NCBI GenBank assembly: GCA_029747015.1
Contig: JAKOGI010001329.1
Span: forward strand, 164,501-228,500
From: Carnegiea gigantea
Taxonomy: Eukaryota; Streptophyta; Magnoliopsida; Caryophyllales; Cactaceae
Reading direction: 5' to 3'
DNA: 64,000 nucleotides
The position numbers and the translations under genes are program-made. The notes under the pieces are model-generated. The model did not search any database and was not told where the DNA came from. It worked only from the letters and a program-made list of their open reading frames with translations. This document shows, one piece after another, positions 1-9,749 of this stretch (position 1 is its first letter; each line of letters starts with the position of its first letter).

Positions 1-291
1 GTTTTCCGTGGCCTGGCTGTGCTATCCATGCTTGATCCTTGGGACTTCCGCACGACGTTGAACGACCTTTTTCACGGCGTTAAACTCGCCTCCTTACCAC
101 TCCTTTCTGCTAAATATCATCCATCTTTCCGTTCCTTCGACAAGGTCCCTGAAAATCCAGAAATATGCTATATGAGTAAAATATATGCTAAATGAGGCCG
201 ATTTGACCTTTTCTTAACATGATCGAACATGAAAACGATGAAAGAATGGGTCAATTAATAGCTAAAATGAGGTCAAAATAGAGGTTCATCA
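1..291 (-). repeat. Element A 3' LTR, partial
   Basis: The sequence repeats the right LTR: 1-147 matches about 5949-6094 and 148-291 matches 14097-14241. Reading on the minus strand the LTR starts TGATGAACCTC at 291. The rest lies beyond the left edge of the window. Confidence 0.9.
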
Positions 292-302
292 CTCCCCCAT
301 GC
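292..302 (-). other. Polypurine tract of element A
   Basis: The minus strand reads AGCATGGGGGAG directly before the TG that opens the 3' LTR. This is the expected position and composition of a plus-strand primer. Confidence 0.7.
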
Positions 303-2401
303 TTATCTCTTGCTTATCCCCAAGTAAGATTACTCTTGGAAGATCAGGGAGGAGGGAAGACCTCTAAACACACCCTTTTCAAGGAAGGGATGATAAATCA
401 ACAAATCACACTAATTCATGCATTAGAGGTGGCTAAGTTGAAGTGTGAAAAGTAATGTTGATGAAACATAGACAATGCCATCTATAAATCACCCTACCTA
501 AATGACACACCCCAAACACCCCAATATTGAAACACATAGTATGACAGGGCTTTCCTTAACAAATGGTGAGTAAGCAAGACTGGTAAGACCTCACTTTAGG
601 GCAAAATGGAACCCTCCTCTCAATGTGTTTGGAGTATGTAACAAGGATGCGCTCAATACTCCAACCAATCAAGCAAACTACCATATGCTTGGTAAAGTTC
701 TCAATTCTCCACTACTTGATGCAAAATACAATATGTCGATCATGAGGACTTGCAATAAAGGGCGTAATAGGGTTAAGGTAAAGGGTGAGAAGTGGAATAA
801 TTTTGGAAAAATGGAGCTATTAGTCAAAAGACTAGGGAGCGAGAACACTTTCACAACCAACGCTAAGATTACTACTTCATACCATAATTGGAAATTGAGC
901 AATAACCCCATAAAAACCTCAAAGGATGAGTCAAACAAGCTTATTGCAATGGTACCATGCTAACCACTTTATTCGCAACTTCTCGACTTTTTTTTTCTTT
1001 TTTTCTTTTTTTATATTTTTTTTCTTTGAGAAGCAGAAAAAAAATAGGTACATATGGGTAGTGTTGGGAACAAAAAAATCAATTCGCAATTTCCCCAAAA
1101 ATGAGCCACTAGTATTGTACCCGAAATGAATTAACTTGCCAAACATACCCAACTACCTTGTAGAAGTGCGGCTCCACTATACCTCGACAAGGGTGAAGAG
1201 AGTATACATAGGCCAAGTGTGCAGTGGATGGGGTGCAACAACAAAGACATGGGGAAGGCATAAAGGTCTAGCAAGGGAGGTAGTACACAACAATGGGTGG
1301 CTTTTTGGCTTATATAGCTATGTGAACAAAGATTGCCTCAGTCATATCGACACATGCAAATGCTAAATACGGGTTTCAAAGAGAATAACACCAAGTTCTA
1401 GAGATGCATCATGGGAGAGGCACACATGAAAGGAAGTAGAGAATACATGTAATGAATAGTCATTAGGCTCAAAAATCTCACAGGTAAACCTATTACAGTC
1501 AAGTGACTTACTCCAACATATGTCCCACTCATCAAGGTCGGTCGGGTCAAACCACATGAGTCGTAGGGGTAATTGGTACGCAACATAGGGCAAAGAGACT
1601 ACGGATGCCAAGCCCAAACATGATTTTCATAAAACTTACACCAAGACAAGCTACACCTCAACACACAAATCAACATGGTCAATCAATCATCACCTCTTTC
1701 ATTTTCATCATAAGAGGGGTTTTCACAAACACTTTTGTTTTCTTTTTTTTTAAGTAATAAAGCTAACTAAGAAAGTGATAAAACATATAAAGGATAATGA
1801 AGAGTAGGGTGAGAGATAGTACCTGAAAAGCTTATGAATGCCGAACTCGATCACTTCTCCTTTGTGATGCAAAATCTAACTTATATGCTCTAAACTACAT
1901 GCTCTAATAAACAAAAAATGTACAAACAACCTAGTGAAACTATATGAAGTCCTATCTATATGATGCTAATGCAAGTGGTGTCATGCATCCCTCTCCCCAA
2001 GTCCACAATTTTACCCAAAGAGCTGTAAATGCACCCCCTATGCTGGAGACTTTCATTATCCTCAATGAAAAGGATATAGAGAAAGCCAAAGGAAAGGTGG
2101 AGCCAATAGCGCTTAGGGGAAAAAAGGGTGGGCGGCCGGGAAAGAAAAACATACCCTTTTTTTCTTAAAAGCAGGTAAATGCTTAGGTTGCCTCCTAAGA
2201 AGCGCTTGTTTAAGGTCCTTAACTTGACCCTTACCTCTAAATAATAGATGGTAATGATGCGAGAGGTGGCCTAGGGGAGGTGTAGAAATGTAAAGTAGGA
2301 TCCTCTACCTCCCCAGTACAAGTAGAAGTGGTCACAAAATGAACCAGGACGGCTGCAGAAAAAGTAGAAAAACCTCCAAGTAATATGTGAGGTCCCCTAT
2401 T
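303..2401 (-). other. Non-coding 3' part of element A
   Basis: No supportable gene. Around 2175-2220 is a motif (GGTTGCCTCCTAAGAAGCGC) of a kind I recall just downstream of coding regions in many plant Athila/Tat relatives. Just inside the PPT (about 303-330) is a 'cttgcttatccccaagtaa' motif also familiar from such elements. Small open frames here lie in low-complexity T/A-rich stretches (for example 985-1030) and have no recognisable domain. Confidence 0.6.
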
Positions 2402-3300
2402 TTAATTAAATATATCAACTCCAAAAAGAGCATTGAAGGGGAAAATAGAGATAGGCTCCTTAGAAGGTGAAGGAAGGACAGGCGCTAAAGGCGATGCGGG
2501 AGGAGGAAAACTGAAATCCACCCTCTCCCCACACAGTTGGAAGGATAGAGTGCCTGCCTGAACATCGATCACTGCCCCGGCAGTCGTAAGGAGTGGGCGA
2601 CCTAAGATGAGTGGGGGCCGAGAAGTCCTCATCCATGTCAAGAATGACGAAATCACAAGGGATGAGGAACTTGCTCACTTGGATTGGGACATCCTCCAGA
2701 ATACCGACAGGCTGCCTAGTGGAGCAGTCTACTAGCTGAATAGTCATGCTGGTGGGCATGAGGTCCCGTACTTACAGGTTCTTGCAGAGAGATTAGCGGC
2801 ATGAGGCTCGCGCTGGCGCCCAGATCATAAAGGGCTCTCTCGATCTGCATATCCCCCATGCAGTGTGGGATAGAAAAACTGCCAGGATCTTGCAGTTTTG
2901 ATGGAGACCGCCTCTGTAAGAGCACGTTGCAGGACCCGCCAATGGGAGCCACTGAAGCTTCCCCAGGTTCTCCCTTCTTAGACAGGAGCTCTCTCAAAAG
3001 CTTCAGATGGGCAGGTGCATCCTTGAGAGCTTCTAGGAAGGGGCTACTAACATAGATTCGGTGTAAGGTATCCAGGAATTGTGCAAATCTAGGTTTAAGC
3101 TGAGATAGCTTGGACCATACCAGCCTTTGAAGGAAAGACATTGGGGGCTGGTAAGCACGAGGGGGAGGTGGAGGACTAGGGTCCCCAGCAGAACTCAAAT
3201 TCTCTTCTTTCTTCTTCCCCTCTGTTCCTGCAGAATCAGGAATTAGAGCTACCTCCTGAAGAACTATCACCGGGCTCTCCTCTAATCCCTCTCCTATCAC
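2402..3300 (-). pseudogene. Element A protease region, frameshifted
   Basis: Retropepsin-like region in the gag-pol frame. It follows a proline-rich linker and reads YDLGASASLMP near 2810-2840, the variant active-site motif (D-x-GA-S-x-SLMP) of Athila/Tat proteases. The frame is lost near 2716. The C-terminal half continues in other frames: VSKFLIPCDFVILDMDED near 2635-2680, then PPLILGRPLL with the second protease signature near 2595-2620. The reading ends at 2402 with no reverse transcriptase after it. At least two frameshifts make it non-functional. Confidence 0.75.
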
Positions 3301-4716
3301 AGAGATGGCACTTATATGATTTCGAGGGTTAGTCTCGGGCTGGCTTAGGAGATGCCCCTGAGGCCGAGATAGGTGGCTTATCTGTTAAGCAATCTGAGCG
3401 ATCTGGGCATCCATTGCCTTATGACGGGCAGCTATGGCATCGAGCTTGGAGGTCAGTAAATTGATCGATTCACCAAGACTTTTTTTAGTGTTGGTCTGAG
3501 TTGCTATGAAGCGTTCCATGAGACTCTCCAGATGTGATGTGGGTTAAGGAGGTAAAGGGGGTGGAGGATTGTAGGGAGCTCTGTTGTGGAAACTAAGTGG
3601 CGGGACATAACTCTGGGGGCGAGGTTTGGGGTTCTTGTAAAGAGGATTTGGGTGACTCTTTCAAACCTGACTATAGGTGGTGGGGTGGGGGTTATTTTAT
3701 GGTGAATGGTTGTGGCTATGGAAAGCGTTGACGTGTTCAATACTAGGAGGAGCATTGTAACACTCAACGGAGGTATGACCCTATACACCACAGCCCTCAT
3801 AATACGCATAGGCTCCCATTGATGACCCCACAGAAGTGACTGAAGGGGTAGCCACTCTATCCAATCGATATGCTAGGGCATCCACCCCGCTGGCGAGGAG
3901 TGTCACAGCATCCACCTCATGTCTGCCATCGCCCCTCTTGGGGATGGCTCTCTCACCGGACCAGTGATAATTGTTGAAAGTCATCTCTTCCAATGATATT
4001 TTTGCCACTTCAACAGACTTGCCCATGAGAGCATCCCCCGTTGCGGCATTGATAGAAATTTTCACTGACTGCTCCAACCCATTGTAGAAGGTTTGGATTA
4101 GGAGCCAGTCAGGAACTCCGTGGTGAGGACATTGCCGCTGGAGGTCTTTAAACATCTCCCAGGCCTCGTACAGGGACTCCCCATCCTGCTGGGTAAAGGA
4201 TGTGATGTTTGTTCTCAGCTTGGCCGTCTTGTCAGGTGGGAAGTATTTGTTGAGGAAAGCCTTTGAAAGAGCATCCCAGGTGGTGAACGAGTTGGGCTCC
4301 TCGTTCTGCAGCCAGTCACTTGCTCTATCCCTTAGTGAGAATGGGAAGAGTCTCAGTTGAATCGCGTCGGTGGTCACCCCATTAAGTTTGATGGTGTCAC
4401 ACTTCGTAAGGAATTTGCGAAGGTGCACGTTGGGGTTGTCCGCAGGGTGGTCACCGAACTGGTCCCACTTCACGAAGGTGATGAGCGCGGGACCGAGTTC
4501 GAAGTTATTGGCTTCGACCGTCGGGTTCATAATAGACGATGTGATACCCGACGCTTGTGGCAGGGCGTAATCGCGCAACACCCTCAGGACTTGCCCTGCC
4601 TTTGCTGCTTCTGCTTTCTTCCTCCTTCTCGCCTCTCCGCTATGCCATTGTGCTGCTGCTTCTATCTCAGGGTCTAATGGGATAAGGTCTTGATCTTTTT
4701 GACTCCTCCTACGCAT
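3301..4716 (-). pseudogene. gag: Element A gag (Retrotrans_gag) with CCHC knuckle and in-frame stops
   Basis: The start is set at ATG 4716 (MRRRSQKDQDL), typical for this gag type; the frame is open upstream to 4785. The capsid-like domain is well preserved (FPFSLRDRASDWLQNE, then a 'WDALSKAFLNKYFPP' segment, then a 'FYNGLEQ' segment). The zinc knuckle at about 3750-3800 has lost its first Cys (Tyr in its place) and contains a TAG at 3781-3783. Further in-frame stops are TAA 3697-3699, TGA 3661-3663, TAA 3544-3546 and TAA 3385-3387. The same frame continues through a Gln-rich linker into the protease (2716-3300). Several stops are explained by one C-to-T change in CAA. Confidence 0.85.
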
Positions 4717-4846
4717 ACAAAAGCAAACACTACCGCGGCGTAAACAGTTTTTAGCAAGAATAGGAAGAATTATAAACCAAAACAAAAGAAAAAAAGAAAT
4801 GCCTAGTCTAAGTATTCAAATTGGCTCTAATAGTGGAAGGCGTAAG

Positions 4847-4864
4847 CTCCCGGCAACGGCATCA
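4847..4864 (-). other. Primer binding site of element A (tRNA-Asp)
   Basis: The plus strand reads CTCCCGGCAACGGCATCA, close to the 3' end of plant tRNA-Asp (ending CCCGGCAACGGCGCCA). The two mismatches in the last four bases are both transitions. Six bases separate it from the LTR. Confidence 0.8.
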
Positions 4865-5868
4865 AAAACTTGTTCGTCTTAAATTTATACCGTAAGTGCA
4901 CAGTGTAGTTTTAGCTAGCACACGGTAAGTACGGGTTGTATTCCATAGGGAATTTGGTTCCAATTACTAGAACTAATTAGATTACTCAATCTGGGCGATC
5001 ACAATTATTGACTGAGAATTAAAGTAAGGAAAATTCTAACGACTAAGCTGTGAAATAAACTGCAAAATGAGAAACACTTAGGTTGGAATTAACAGCGCGA
5101 CTATGCTAGTGAATCAATTATTAACCCCGCCTAACAATCCCAAGCTTACATCATGAGTAGATAGATTGCCAGTTAAGTCCAACTGCTCTCTCTCTCAAGG
5201 GTCGAAGACCAATCCTATAACTATAGTCATCCATTTTCATGGGACTAAAGTCACATGATTACAAAATCTACAATCTCAAATCTCAATTAGAACCTTAATT
5301 ATTTTTATATGAAAATCCTAATTGTCTACTAAGCCACGCTAGGTAAAGGTTCCGTCTTTCAACGCTCACCTAAACCTGACTAAAAATGGACGAATGCATT
5401 TTCGAGCATTTCATCGAACACCTGGTGTGCATAGTAGAAATCATGAACAAACAAGGGGAAAGTAAGGGTTGGGGCTAATCCATAATTCAACGATGCATAG
5501 TCGGCATTAATCCCAACCCAAGTTGGGAGATTTAGCCTAAAATCATCTTCATAACAACAATCACAACATTCAATTCAATAATCATGACAACCGAACCCTA
5601 AAATAATCAAGAACGAGGGAAGGGAAGAATGGAGAGAGAGAACCCGGAATTTATCGAATGAATTAAAGGCAGCATAAACTTCAATCCAATAGCGCAATCA
5701 AAAGCAAAGTAAAAACTCTGAACGAAAACCTAAAAATCGCCTAAAACGAAGTTTGAGGAAAGAAAACTGAACAATACACAAAATGACCCCGGTGAAGTTT
5801 TAAGTCGCGAAAGCGAAAGGGGAGGCATGGTCGTGCTCCGAGGCACAGTGGGCATGTGCCAAATAATT

Positions 5869-5947
5869 GGCACAACCGGCCCGAGCTGGCCACTTGGCAC
5901 GGTCGTGCCACCTAGCCGTGCCACTTGGCTGGCCGGCCGGTTGTGCC
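5869..5947. other. Long perfect hairpin in element A LTR
   Basis: GGCACAACCGGCC at 5869-5881 is repeated as its exact reverse complement at 5935-5947, a 13-bp stem. Inside the loop is a second stem, GGCACG-GT-CGTGCC (5896-5909). The 8-base palindrome GGCCGGCC lies at 5931-5938. The left LTR copy starts just after this part, so it cannot be compared. Confidence 0.8.
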
Positions 5948-6094
5948 GGTTTTCCGTGACCTGGCTGTGCTATCCGTGCTTGATCCTTGGGACTTTCGCG
6001 TGACATTAAACAACCTTTTTCGTGGCTTTAAACTCGCCTCCTTAGCACTGCTTTCTGCTAAATATCATCCATCTTTCCGTTCCTTCGACAAGCT

Positions 6095-6099
6095 TCCTG
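6095..6099. other. Target-site duplication of element B, left copy
   Basis: TCCTG here versus CCCTG at 14097-14101. The uninterrupted LTR copy at 148-152 reads CCCTG, so this copy carries one C-to-T change. Five-base duplications are usual for Ty3/gypsy integration. Confidence 0.85.
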
Positions 6100-6240
6100 T
6101 GTAATCACAAATTACAAAGATTAAATTTTTATAGATTCAATTGATTTGAATTGGGTACAATCACTATAAATACAAAATCCTCTAATTCTTTCTCTTTTAA
6201 GGATGGATTTTTCAATCCTTGAATCATGGAGGGTTGGGAG

Positions 6241-6250
6241 CTATTTATAG
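6241..6250 (-). promoter_or_regulatory. TATA box of element B LTR
   Basis: The minus strand reads CTATAAATAG. The same box is at 13582-13591 in the other LTR. It separates a roughly 500-bp U3 from a roughly 140-bp R-U5. Confidence 0.75.
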
Positions 6251-6280
6251 GAAAGCCTCCTCTTTGAAAGTCAAGATGGG

Positions 6281-6656
6281 CCTTGACCTGGGTTTTGGGC
6301 TTTGACCTAGGTTTTGGCCCATTTAATAAGGCTTTGCCCTAGGCTTGTTTGACTTTGACTTTGACTTTGATATTGACTTGGGAGTCTCCCAGGCTGGGGC
6401 CGAGTATTGACTTGGAAGTCGCCTCGAGCTTTGATCGGACTTTGACTTGAGAGTCGTTTTTGACGTTTGACTTGTAAGTAGATGTAGGTCTTGACCTTTG
6501 ACTTTGACTTTGACCGTGCCTTGACTTAGATGTCGCTCAAGCTTAAAGTCGTGATTTGACTTGGTAGTAATCTTGAGTCTCAGTTTAGGCTTTGACTTGA
6601 ATTTCAACTGAACTTGGACTTGGGAGTCATATAGGCTTCATTTTGAGCTTGACTTG
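6281..6656. promoter_or_regulatory. W-box (TTGAC) cluster in element B U3
   Basis: I count 18 TTGAC cores on the plus strand in about 375 bp, many as TTGACTT or TTGACC, spaced as multiples of TTTGAC units. TTGAC(C/T) is the core bound by plant WRKY transcription factors. The cluster lies directly upstream of the TATA box relative to element transcription. The other LTR has 17 (13621-13940). Part of it is simple-sequence expansion of 'ttgact'. Confidence 0.6.
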
Positions 6657-6754
6657 TGAGTCTTTGGATCTGATTAAACTAATTAAAAGGGTTGGCCCAA
6701 TTAACTAATTTAATTTAATTTTGGTACGGCACGAATAAATTTTTAGTGCCTACA

Positions 6755-6770
6755 AATTGCCCCCTCGAGA
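6755..6770 (-). other. Polypurine tract of element B
   Basis: The minus strand reads CTCGAGGGGGCAATT immediately before the TGTAGGC that opens the 3' LTR. A 'gagggggcaattTGTAG' junction is familiar from Tat-type elements. Confidence 0.7.
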
Positions 6771-7684
6771 CAAGGTCACGTGCTAGACTTATCGCTGGAG
6801 CCTGACCGATGTCTCAATTTTTTTAGAATGTGCCATTTTGACACCCCATTTTTTGGGTGCTTCAAGCTGCCACTTAAATAGCAAGGACCTAATTGTTCGC
6901 GTCATTGTATTTTGTCTAGCCTTTGTCCGCCCAACTTATTGGCTTGACATTTAACGCCCAAAATTATATTATGGCCCTGCACTGGGTCACCCAAAACTAT
7001 GCAACCGTTGAATTGCATGCGTTATTTGGGTGGGCGATACGTTTAATTCAACGATATTTGACTTAAGCACTGGATTGCAAAAGGGCTCCTCAGGGAAATA
7101 TAAGAGGAACCAAATTGCAAAAGGGAACCTCAGCGAAATATGATGGCCACCAGATTGCAAAGGCCCTTAGCAACATATAATTCACGAGATTGATTTTTTT
7201 GCAGGCTAAGTACCCGTTCTTTCTTTTCTCTTTCCCCCAGCCTGGTCTCACGTGACGCCGCTAATGACACCCTTCTTCTTTGTTTCTCTAAGCAACACAC
7301 CCAGCTGCTTTGACCAGAGACCCGATACTCTGCCTCGCCATTGTAATGCCTAAAACCCAAGCCCCCCCATTTGCTATTATTATCCCCTTTTTTCTATGAA
7401 GCACCCCCCAAAGCTTGACACTTTGCACTGCCTCCCATCCAAACAAGCACCAAAAATCTTGGCTTGCTTACCGTCTCCCTAATCATTGAAGCGTTTCTCC
7501 CTCCCAAAGACTGTATTTTGTGATCTGGGCTTTGGTCATTCTGAGTGCCAAACATTAAATTCCATGATCAAGAGGAAGAGAGAGCAAGAAAACCCATGCC
7601 TGGTTTATCGGCACTACCACAAGTACGAGGAGGAAATGTTCGCGACTTCTAAGAGAAGTTTTGTTCAATTGGGTACCTTGCCTT
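6771..7684. other. Element B 3' region, no recognisable gene
   Basis: No coding sequence can be supported. A plus-strand open frame at 7486-7710 (74 codons) starts like a short exon (basic stretch MIKRKREQEN) and could be another captured host piece, but I do not recognise it. 7200-7360 contains pyrimidine tracts ending in CAG that resemble splice acceptors. Confidence 0.4.
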
Positions 7685-8125
7685 CTAAGATTTTGCCTGA
7701 TTTCCAGTAATAGGCAAGGCTGTAGCAGCTAGTTGAACATGGCTTGGCAAGGCACTAACTTTTGTTATTTGCTTTAGGTTTCTCAAACGATTCTTCTCTT
7801 GTTTGTCTACTCGCTACTTCTTGCCAGCTCCTCTCTTTGCAAAAGGATCCTCACCAGACGCATCACTTGGCTTGGCCTCAATGATGGGCACATCATCTTC
7901 ATCATTTGTATGATCATATCTGTAGGTGCGCTTCTAAGTACCTCTCTTCTCATCATATGCCATTTTATCCTTCTTCCGCTTCTGTATGCCCTTCTTCTGG
8001 GTAAACAAATCCCACTTTGTTGGAGGCTTTGGTTTTGGTAGATGCTTCTATCTAAGAAGTTTAGTTGTTATTGGAGGTGAAGCACCATAGTCTGGAAGAT
8101 TTAAACAGAGGGAGTTGGTTTTTTA
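7685..8125 (-). pseudogene. RRS1: Captured fragment of RRS1 (ribosome biogenesis regulatory protein homolog)
   Basis: One continuous minus-strand frame reads the conserved middle of RRS1, the nucleolar 60S assembly factor that helps load 5S rRNA with its ribosomal proteins. Visible in order: an NLP segment near 8095, [15 protein letters not shown] at 8003-8047, a [11 protein letters not shown] segment, [16 protein letters not shown] near 7874-7920, [22 protein letters not shown] near 7775-7815, then [16 protein letters not shown] ending at stop 7685. Premature stops replace the Glu before KHLP, a Trp (TGG to TAG) after the GT near 7935, and a Glu before RVDKQ. The family is roughly 300 residues or more, so only the central part is present. 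It lies in element sense orientation. Identification is from remembered family sequence. Confidence 0.85.
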
Positions 8126-8300
8126 GTGTGATTTTTTTGGGTATGATTTTGCCCTTTTTTTTTAGGTTGGAGTTATGTAGGCCTAGGATAGAGGAAAGGA
8201 ATTGGGGATTGTTGGTAATTTTTTTTTTTTTGGGGGTAGTGAAGGGCAAAGTATCAAAGCTTTATACTCGTGCCTCTTAATGGTTGTCTCCCTTTCTTTT

Positions 8301-8541
8301 TGTGGCTTTGTTATTGACAATGCCCGCCAAGTGTTCGACAAAATTCTCCAATTGAGTCCAGTAGCAGCCCACTGCGTGTTATAATGCTTTGCTTGCTAGG
8401 TACGCTATGGGATCCTGGCTTTCATATGCATTCTTGTTGTTTAAAGAGATGAGGCTTTTGGGAGTTTCATATGATGCTATCATTATGCTTGGGTTGTTTC
8501 CCATTTGCAGCGCTCCATTGCATTTGAGCCCTGTGGCTTTG
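8301..8541 (+). pseudogene. Captured PPR-protein fragment, antisense to element B
   Basis: The plus strand reads FVIDNARQVFDKI, then after a +1 shift near 8379 YNALLARYAMGSWLSYAFLL, FKEMRLLGV and an 'IIMLGLFPICSAPLHL' stretch. The IDNAR-VFD, YNAL--Y and F-EM---GVS-D---MLGL-P-C signatures are those of pentatricopeptide-repeat organelle RNA-editing proteins; the arrangement is closest in my memory to Arabidopsis MEF10-type proteins. Only about 80 residues (two to three repeats) remain, with one frameshift. It is antisense to the retroelement and about 175 bp from the RRS1 fragment. Confidence 0.75.
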
Positions 8542-8752
8542 CAACGTCATCCTCATTTGTGATCGCATTTTTTTTGTCAGAGCAACGCCATGCTTACTTT
8601 TTGAAAGATCGTATTTTTTTTGTCAGTTGTGCTTTTTTTATTTGTACGCCATGATACTTATTTTTTTTTTGTTGTGCTTGTATTGTTGCTTCTGCAGGTT
8701 GAGGAGCCATGTTACGCTTGTATTGTTGCTCGTGCACGTTAAGAAGCCATTT

Positions 8753-9322
8753 GAAGAACCACTTATAACATGGATCGCCGCTTGGCCATGTGCCTTGAAC
8801 GGAACCGATACGCACGAAAGTAGAATGAAGACTGGAAGAACCACTTGCGACACAGTTCACTGCTTGGCCATGGGCCTTGAACGGAACCGATACCACGAAA
8901 GTGGTATGAGGACTTGAAGAACCACTTGCGACACGATTCGCCACTTGGCCATGGGCCTTGAATGGAATCGAAACGCACAAAAGTGGTATGAAGACTTGAA
9001 GAACCACTTACGACACAGTTTGCTGCTTGGCCATGAGCCTTGAACGGAAACGATATGCACGAAAGTGGTATGAAGACTTTAAGAACCACTTGCGACACGG
9101 ATCGCCGCTCATCTATGGGCCTTGAACGGAACCGATACGCACGAAAGTGGTATGAAGACTTGAAGAACCACTTGCAATACGGTTCGCCACTTGGCCATGG
9201 GCCTTGAACGAAACTGATACACACGAAAATGGTATGAAGACTTGAAGAACCACTTGCGACACAGTTCGCCGCTTGGCTGTGGGCCTTGAACGAAACCGAT
9301 ATGCACGAAAGTGGTATGAGCA
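8753..9322. repeat. 82-bp tandem repeat array in element B, 7 units
   Basis: Units start at about 8753, 8835, 8916, 8998, 9080, 9162 and 9244 (spacing 81 to 82). Each contains GAAGAACCACTTGCGACAC, a CTTGGCCATGGGCCTTGAAC segment and an ACGAAAGTGGTATGA end. The length is not a multiple of three, so overlapping open frames here are by-products. Units are moderately diverged from one another. Confidence 0.92.
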
Positions 9323-9749
9323 GTGAGGAGCAGCGAGTGCGGTAGTCAACCAACATTTTGATTGATTTTGCTCCACGCTTCACCCTTCTTTAGCATTTAT
9401 TTTGTTTAGACACCACCTTACTTACTGATTTCTTTTCTGGAAAAGAATTTAACTTTGTGTTTTCTTCTATTTTCTGGTGATTCATAATAGTGCAAGTCGC
9501 GAGGAGAAGCTTGACAGCAGAAAGGTGATCTATTCTCTTTCATGCCCCCCTTTTTTGTGTGCGATGTGTTTGACTGCTCTTGGCGATTTACTGAAGTTGC
9601 CAACGTACTTATGGGTACTTGCAATTCCCAATAACATCAAGTTGTTATGTAGTTCAACTAAGCATCCTTTTTTCATTTGTTTTAACGTTCACAGTTTATA
9701 CTCTTGCGGGCCAGGAGTAGTACAATGTTTTTTTTTTTTTGAGGGCTTG
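9323..9749. other. Spacer between the two arrays of element B
   Basis: No recognisable gene. Around 9490-9530 a short exon-like stretch (NSASREEKLDSRKV on the plus strand) ends at AAAG/GTGATC, which resembles a splice donor. It may be another captured host piece, but I cannot name it. Confidence 0.3.

Larger units (their letters stand above)
4871..6099 (-). repeat. Element A 5' LTR, U5-side part
   Basis: Begins TG (CA on the minus strand) next to the PBS and is broken at 6099 by element B. It contains the sequence common beside tRNA-Asp PBS sites in plants (taagtgcac...acggtaagtacgggt). Part of it (5949-6094) is duplicated at 1-147. A strong inverted repeat lies at 5869-5947. Confidence 0.85.
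6100..6754 (-). repeat. Element B 3' LTR
   Basis: Paired with 13441-14096. About 10 differences are seen by eye in the first 150 aligned bases. It contains a TATA box and, upstream of it in element sense, a dense TTGAC cluster. Confidence 0.93.

Noticed and set aside
926..1152. Opposed small frames with Phe/Lys runs
   Set aside because: Produced by a T-rich stretch in the non-coding part of element A.
8594..9383. Several overlapping minus-strand frames of 65 to 206 codons
   Set aside because: All are shifted readings of the 82-bp array.
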